This document shows, in pieces, positions 60,016-64,000 of a DNA stretch of 64,000 nucleotides. A model generated the notes under the pieces. The model made no database searches. It was given only the letters and a program-made list of their open reading frames with translations, and was not told the DNA's origin. The position numbers were made by a program, and so were the translations under genes. Position 1 is the first letter of the stretch, and each line of letters starts with the position of its first letter. The DNA lies in assembly GCF_001598055.1 (NCBI RefSeq), contig NZ_CP014845.1, positions 930,001 through 994,000 of the forward strand. Reading direction: 5' to 3'. This DNA is from Cupriavidus nantongensis. GTDB taxonomy: Bacteria; Pseudomonadota; Gammaproteobacteria; Burkholderiales; Burkholderiaceae.

Positions 60016-60846
60016 ATGACACAGTCCGACGATCGCCAGCCGCAGCGCGCAGCCATGCCGTGCAGCACGTGTTGCCTGATGGCCGGCGTCTGCCCTGATT
60101 GCGCGCCGCCCGGCCAGGTACGCGGCGTGCCCGGCCTGACCAGCGTGACCGGAGCAAGCGGCATCGAAGCGGCGCAACGCATGGTGCGCCTGCGCAAGGG
60201 CGAGTTCCTGTATCTGATGGGAGACCCGGTGACATCGGTCTATGCGATACGCGCCGGCACCATCAAGACCCATGTCACCACCGAAGACGGGCGCACCCAG
60301 GTGGTCGCCTTCCACTTTCCCGGCGACATGGTTGGGCTGGACAGCCTGGTCCGCCCGCACTATGCGTCGTACGCCACCGCGCTGGAAGACACCAAGCTGT
60401 GCCTGTTCGCCGCGGACGCGCTGCGCGTGGCCGCGGCCACGCTGGCGCCGCTCGGCAGCCAGTTGCTGCTGGCGCTGGACGGCCAGCTGCAGCGCGCGCG
60501 CGCGGTGCAGACCATGCTGGCACTGATGACCGCCGAGGAGCGGCTGGTGACGTTCCTGCTGTGGCTGGCGGACGGTTTCGCGCTGCGCGGTTTTTCTTCG
60601 TCGGCCTTCGTGTTGCGCATGAGCCGCGAGGAAATCGGCAGCTATATCGGCCTGACGCTGGAAACGGTCAGCCGGCAGTTCTCGCGGCTGGCCGAAGGCG
60701 GACTGATCACGGTACGGCACCGCACCATCACGCTGCTCGACAAGCCCGCGCTGCGGGCCATTGCCGCGCGCCCGATGATCCTTGCCCATGCGCCCGCGCC
60801 GAGATTGCGCATGGCGGGCGGAGCATCCGCACCGGTGCATGGGTGA
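60016..60846 (+). CDS. Crp/FNR regulator with four-cysteine cluster motif
   Basis: 276 residues. N-terminal cysteines C16, C19, C20, C26, C29 (CSTCCLMAGVCPDC) and a further C129 (DTKLCLFAADAL) match the [4Fe-4S] ligand layout of FNR, so oxygen sensing is likely. A cyclic-nucleotide-like fold follows (LRKGEFLYLMGDPVTSVYAI; VVAFHFPGDMVGLDSL). The helix-turn-helix near 200-230 carries E216-xx-S219-R220 (LETVSRQFSRL), the FNR recognition pattern for TTGAT half-sites. Start ATG 60016 chosen because it is the first methionine before conserved sequence; the frame extends to 59923. The FlhD-like gene follows one base after the stop. Confidence 0.93.
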   Translation: MTQSDDRQPQRAAMPCSTCCLMAGVCPDCAPPGQVRGVPGLTSVTGASGIEAAQRMVRLRKGEFLYLMGDPVTSVYAIRAGTIKTHVTTEDGRTQVVAFHFPGDMVGLDSLVRPHYASYATALEDTKLCLFAADALRVAAATLAPLGSQLLLALDGQLQRARAVQTMLALMTAEERLVTFLLWLADGFALRGFSSSAFVLRMSREEIGSYIGLTLETVSRQFSRLAEGGLITVRHRTITLLDKPALRAIAARPMILAHAPAPRLRMAGGASAPVHG

Positions 60847-60847
60847 C

Positions 60848-61198
60848 ATGGAACAGGACAGGTCCTCTTGCGCAAGCGTGCCGGACACGCAACCGGAAAC
60901 GGACGCCGGCTGCCTGCGGCAGATCGAGGCGCTGAACCTGTCCTACCTGCTGCTGGTACAGCGGCTGATGCGCGAGAACGAGGCCGAGGCGCTGTTCCGG
61001 CTTGGCCTGGGGCGCGAGGCGGGGCGCCAGCTGGCCGCGCTGACGCCGGCGCAGACCGTCGCGCTGGCGCGCTCCGGCCGGCTGCTGTACCGGTTCCGGC
61101 TGGAGGACAGCCAGCTGGTGGCCGCGCTGACCGGGCCCAGGCCGCTGCACACCTTGCAAGGCATGCATGCCGCGATCGTCATGGCATCGCGGGATTGA
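60848..61198 (+). CDS. FlhD-family flagellar-type regulator, stand-alone
   Basis: 116 residues, the size of enteric FlhD (116-119). IEALNLSYLLLVQRLMREN, EALFRLGLGREAGRQLAALTP and RLLYRFRLEDSQL correspond to FlhD's DINLSYLLLAQRL, AMFRLGINEEMATTLAALT and HFRFDSHQT; the ending LQGMHAAIVMASRD matches LQQIHTGIMLSTR. No flhC is adjacent; instead it follows the FNR-type gene by one base and precedes an unrecognised gene by 27 bp. Stand-alone FlhD homologues can have roles outside motility. An alternative start ATG 60839 would overlap the FNR stop. Confidence 0.85.
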   Translation: MEQDRSSCASVPDTQPETDAGCLRQIEALNLSYLLLVQRLMRENEAEALFRLGLGREAGRQLAALTPAQTVALARSGRLLYRFRLEDSQLVAALTGPRPLHTLQGMHAAIVMASRD

Positions 61199-61225
61199 CA
61201 CACGACTTCTGTAATCGGAGGGAAT

Positions 61226-62068
61226 ATGACAGGCAATGCGGGCAATGCGATAGCGCATGTCGATCTGAAGCGGATTACCACGGCCGCCGACCGCCGCGGC
61301 GGGTGGCTGCACGCGGTCGGCCGCACCGAAATCGCGGGCACGCTGCAGATGCAGGACATCGTCCAGGCCCTTGGCGCCGAGGCCGCCGAACAGCGCTGCA
61401 TCGAAGCCGGGCTGGAAACGCTGGCCATGGCGGGACATCCGCCGGTCCGCGCGGTGGTTTTGGTGGGCCAGGGCCGGCAGCCGGCGCTGGATTTCTATGT
61501 CGACGCGGACATCAAGACGTGCTGCACGCTCGACCGCACGCTGCAGCAATGCATTGCCAGCCGCTTCACCAGCGTACTGCCGCCCGGGCTGGCGGTGCAG
61601 GTGCTGCCGCTGGCGGTCTATCCGCGCGAAGGCGGCGGGCACGAGCCGGGGCCCGAGGCGCACGCCTGGGGCGCGTGCGCGCGCGAGCTGCTGTCCGGTG
61701 GCGAGATGCAGCAGCGGCTCGCGGTCGTGTGCGCCTACCTGTCGGTGCTGCAGGACGCGCAGGGCCTTGCCGAGCGGCTTGGCTTCCTGCAGCAGAACCT
61801 GCTCGACCAGGGCCAGGAGGCGCTGTCGTGGCGCCTGCGCCGGCACCGCAGCGTGGAAGGACGCACGCTGGCGCAGGCACTGGAGGGGCTGGCCCGGGCC
61901 GCGGACGGGGCGCTGTACGAGTTCGGCACCCGCTACAGCCGGGAGCGCGCCAGCTACCAGATTGAACAGATGCAGCACGTGCACGACCAGATCGCGCGCT
62001 TTCGGGACAGCTGCCGGCTCGCGCCTGCGCAGCCCGGCCCCCGGCACGCCGTGCGGACGGCGGGCTGA
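61226..62068 (+). CDS. Unrecognised protein linked to FNR and FlhD-like genes
   Basis: 280 residues; ATG 61226 after GGAGGG. No TM or signal. An N-terminal alpha-beta domain (VVLVGQGRQPALDFYVDADI, LPPGLAVQVLPLAVYP) carries Cys57, then DIKTCCTLDRTLQQC; a C-terminal half is helical with coiled-coil-like Arg/Gln runs (GFLQQNLLDQGQEALSWRL; QIEQMQHVHDQIARFRDS). The central WGACARELLSGGEMQQRL segment is not an ABC motif in context. I recognise no family. It is the third gene of the FNR, FlhD-like, unknown block, so an anaerobic or redox-linked regulatory role is a reasonable guess. Confidence 0.78.
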   Translation: MTGNAGNAIAHVDLKRITTAADRRGGWLHAVGRTEIAGTLQMQDIVQALGAEAAEQRCIEAGLETLAMAGHPPVRAVVLVGQGRQPALDFYVDADIKTCCTLDRTLQQCIASRFTSVLPPGLAVQVLPLAVYPREGGGHEPGPEAHAWGACARELLSGGEMQQRLAVVCAYLSVLQDAQGLAERLGFLQQNLLDQGQEALSWRLRRHRSVEGRTLAQALEGLARAADGALYEFGTRYSRERASYQIEQMQHVHDQIARFRDSCRLAPAQPGPRHAVRTAG

Positions 62069-62099
62069 GGGCGTGCAGAGGGCGTGCAGAGGGCGTGCG
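62067..62099. repeat. Three tandem 11-bp repeats
   Basis: GAGGGCGTGCA occurs three times in a row (last copy ends in G) directly at the stop of the 280-residue gene and before the gabD stop at 62103. It sits between convergent genes and is non-coding except for the first codon. No function is evident. Confidence 0.8.
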
Positions 62100-62102
62100 G
62101 GG

Positions 62103-63551
62103 TCAGATGCCGGCCATGCAGGTGTACTTGATCACCAGGTAATCGTCGATGCCGTAATGCGAGCCCTCGCGGCCCACGCCCGATTGCTTGACGCCGCCGA
62201 ACGGCGCCACCTCGTTCGAGATCAGGCCCGTGTTGACGCCGACCATGCCGTATTCCAGCCGTTCCGAGACGCGCCAGACCCGGCCGAGGTCGCGTGCATA
62301 GAAGTAGCTGGCCAGGCCGAACTCGGTGTCGTTGGCCATGGCGACCACGTCGTCCTCGGTGTCGAAGCGGAACAGCGGCGCGAGCGGGCCGAAGGTTTCC
62401 TCGCGCGCCACCAGCATGCCGGGCGCGACGTCGGCCAGCACCGTCGGCTGGAAGAAGGAGTGCCCCAGCGCATGGCGCTGGCCGCCCTGCAGCAGGCGCG
62501 CGCCCTTGCCGAGCGCGTCGGCGATATGCTCTTCCACCTTGGCCACGGCCTTGTCGTCGATCAGCGGGCCGATGCGCACGCCGTCGTCCATGCCGTTGCC
62601 CACCTTCAGCGCCGCCACCGCGGCCACCAGCTTCTGCGCAAACGCCTCGTACACGCCGGACTGCACGTAGATGCGGTTGGCGCAGACGCAGGTCTGGCCG
62701 GCATTGCGGTACTTGGAAACGATCGCGCCTTCGACGGCAGCGTCGAGGTCGGCGTCGTCGAACACGATAAAGGGCGCGTTGCCGCCCAGTTCCATCGACA
62801 CCTTCTTGATGGTGGCGGCGGTCTGCGCCATCAGCACGCGGCCGACTTCGGTCGAGCCGGTGAAGGTCAGCTTGCGCACCAGCGCATTGCTGCTCATCTC
62901 GCCGCCGATCGCGCTGGCCGAGCCGGTCACCACCGACAGCACGCCGGCGGGGATGCCGGCGCGCTCGGCCAGGGCCGCCAGCGCCAGCGCCGTCAGCGGT
63001 GTCTGCGAGGCGGGTTTGACCACCATGGTGCAGCCGACCGCCAGCGCCGGGCCGGCCTTGCGGGTGATCATGGCGGCGGGGAAGTTCCACGGCGTGATCG
63101 CGGCGCAGACCCCGACCGGTTCCTTGGTCACGACGATGCGCTGGTTGCTGACCGGGGCGGGAATGGTATCGCCATAGACGCGCTTGCCTTCCTCGGCAAA
63201 CCACTCGATAAACGAGGCCGCGTAGGCGATCTCGCCGCGTGCCTCGGCGATCGGCTTGCCCTGCTCGGCGGTCATGATGCGGGCCAGGTCTTCCTGGTTC
63301 GCCATGATCAGCTCGAACCACTTGCGCAGCAGCGCCGAGCGTTCCTTGGCGGTGCGGGCGCGCCATGCCGGCAGCGCGCGGTTGGCGGCCTCGATGGCCT
63401 GGCGGGTCTCTTCGGCACCCAGTTGCGGCACCTGGCCGACGCGCTCGCCGGTGGCGGGATTGGTGACGTCGATGCGGCGCTCGCCATCGATCCAGCGGCC
63501 GTCGATCAGGCATTGCTGCCGCAGCAGTGAAGAATCCGTGAGGTTCAGCAT
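62103..63551 (-). CDS. gabD: NAD(P)-dependent succinate-semialdehyde dehydrogenase
   Basis: 482 residues of the aldehyde dehydrogenase superfamily, GabD type. Oxidises succinate semialdehyde to succinate in GABA/4-hydroxybutyrate use. Motifs: LMTAEQGKP-like IMTAEQGKPIAEARGEI, TPWNFPAAMITRKAGPALAV (nucleotide site), FTGSTEVGR, VSMELGGNAPFIVFDDADLD (general base Glu), YRNAGQTCVCANRIYVQ (nucleophile Cys) and APFGGVKQSGVGREGS at the C-terminal end. ATG 63551 gives MLNLTDSSLLRQQCLIDG, the normal N-terminus. The neighbouring gabT is not in the window. Confidence 0.95.
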   Translation of the reverse strand: MLNLTDSSLLRQQCLIDGRWIDGERRIDVTNPATGERVGQVPQLGAEETRQAIEAANRALPAWRARTAKERSALLRKWFELIMANQEDLARIMTAEQGKPIAEARGEIAYAASFIEWFAEEGKRVYGDTIPAPVSNQRIVVTKEPVGVCAAITPWNFPAAMITRKAGPALAVGCTMVVKPASQTPLTALALAALAERAGIPAGVLSVVTGSASAIGGEMSSNALVRKLTFTGSTEVGRVLMAQTAATIKKVSMELGGNAPFIVFDDADLDAAVEGAIVSKYRNAGQTCVCANRIYVQSGVYEAFAQKLVAAVAALKVGNGMDDGVRIGPLIDDKAVAKVEEHIADALGKGARLLQGGQRHALGHSFFQPTVLADVAPGMLVAREETFGPLAPLFRFDTEDDVVAMANDTEFGLASYFYARDLGRVWRVSERLEYGMVGVNTGLISNEVAPFGGVKQSGVGREGSHYGIDDYLVIKYTCMAGI

Positions 63552-63574
63552 GGTTGTCTCGGTGTATGCCGGCA

Positions 63575-63626
63575 GTAGCGCCGGTTCTTTGTCGTTGGGC
63601 GGAGACAACGATTGTAATCCCGCTAC
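63575..63626. promoter_or_regulatory. Nested inverted repeats in the gabD promoter region
   Basis: GTAGCG (63575-63580) pairs with CGCTAC (63621-63626), and inside it TCGTTG (63592-63597) pairs with CAACGA (63606-63611). They lie 24-75 bp upstream of the gabD start and just touch the stop of the DUF3079 gene, an arrangement fitting an operator or a processing hairpin. Confidence 0.4.
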
Positions 63627-63835
63627 CCGGGGGTGGTCCCGGACGGTGCCGGGGCGGGCGGGGCCTCGATGCCCCAGTCGCCGTATTCGAGCCAGTCGTC
63701 GCCTAGCAGTTCGATGGGGTGCTGGGTGCGGCTGGAGCCGTTGCCGCAGCGCATCGAATCGACCGGGCAGTATTGGTCGCAACCCCAGCAGATGCGCTCG
63801 GGATGGCTGGGATGGATGGGAAATTTCTTGGCCAT
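63623..63835 (-). CDS. DUF3079 domain protein
   Basis: 70 residues. MAKKFPIHPSHPERICWGCDQYCP and GNGSSRTQHPIELLGDDWLE are the DUF3079 signature. Cys17, Cys20, Cys24 and Cys31 (approximate) suggest metal binding. Function unknown; common in Burkholderiales and Pseudomonas. The Pro-rich end is variable. It lies 71 bp upstream of gabD on the same strand. Confidence 0.9.
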   Translation of the reverse strand: MAKKFPIHPSHPERICWGCDQYCPVDSMRCGNGSSRTQHPIELLGDDWLEYGDWGIEAPPAPAPSGTTPG

Positions 63836-63926
63836 GATGGCCCATTATGTCGACGCTTCCGGACCCCGGACTTGTGCGGGATCAAGGCGGCACCAACAGT
63901 GCTGTGACCCCGGGAAATCGTCGAGA

Positions 63927-63998
63927 TCAACGCCAGCCGTCGGCGTCGAGGCGCGTCCAGCGGTCCGGTACTTCACCGTCGTCGGATGCAAGCAATAG
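63927..63998 (-). CDS. 3' end of an unidentified gene at the right window edge
   Basis: A minus-strand frame is open from the window edge to a TGA at 63929-63927 and reads LLLASDDGEVPDRWTRLDAD, then GWR. Composition and a Trp-Thr-Arg-Leu-Asp ending look coding, unlike the other frames, but only 23 residues are visible and no family can be assigned. Confidence 0.5.
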   Translation of the reverse strand, partial: LLLASDDGEVPDRWTRLDADGWR

Positions 63999-64000
63999 TG

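Overview
This 64 kb window is GC-rich, densely packed bacterial chromosome. The suite of Bug-type (TctC) solute receptor, tandem IclR regulators, FAD aromatic hydroxylase with a DUF2783 companion, DUF3079, Crp/FNR and several BON-domain genes points to a Burkholderiaceae betaproteobacterium, most likely Cupriavidus or a close relative. The genus is inferred from gene content and codon usage, not from a database search. I recognise no rRNA, tRNA, CRISPR array, phage or insertion sequence.

Left part (1-21 kb). A truncated DUF1254/DUF1214 gene is separated from metE by a near-perfect bidirectional terminator. metE and metR diverge around a perfect MetR box. Then come an Lrp/AsnC regulator, ribA, a membrane-anchored unknown, a MarR regulator with nested operator palindromes beside a serine hydrolase, and a higBA toxin-antitoxin pair. 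A clear LexA box precedes an unusually large (1962-residue) tandem UvrA2. After it lies a stress-envelope cluster: small secreted proteins, an endonuclease/exonuclease/phosphatase enzyme, two BON proteins and two charged small proteins.

Centre (21-42 kb). One minus-strand block holds alpha-glucan and trehalose metabolism: glgE, treS-mak fusion, glgB, glgX and malQ (the last four linked by ATGA overlaps), then glgP, then treZ-treY. The gene set predicts trehalose -> maltose -> maltose-1-phosphate -> linear glucan -> branched glycogen, with degradation by GlgP/GlgX/MalQ and trehalose regeneration by TreYZ. glgC and glgA are not in the window. GlgE carries an N-terminal extension of about 456 residues that looks like a catalytically dead amylase fold, and a strong terminator-like hairpin sits in its leader.

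Right part (42-64 kb). A second small-protein/stress region (membrane proteins, CinA-like amidase, a cysteine-rich flavoprotein behind five 12-bp repeats, two more BON proteins, an erythromycin-esterase-like enzyme, DUF2188) leads to a catabolic cluster: MBL-fold protein, FAD hydroxylase, DUF2783 and MFS transporter on the minus strand, with two overlapping IclR regulators diverging from it and a Bug receptor next door. Then come a soluble PAS-PAS hybrid kinase, an FNR-type regulator with conserved cluster cysteines, a FlhD-like protein without FlhC, an unrecognised 280-residue protein, a gabD-type aldehyde dehydrogenase, a DUF3079 protein and a gene fragment at the right edge.

Most other long open frames are antisense shadows caused by the high GC content and were left out.
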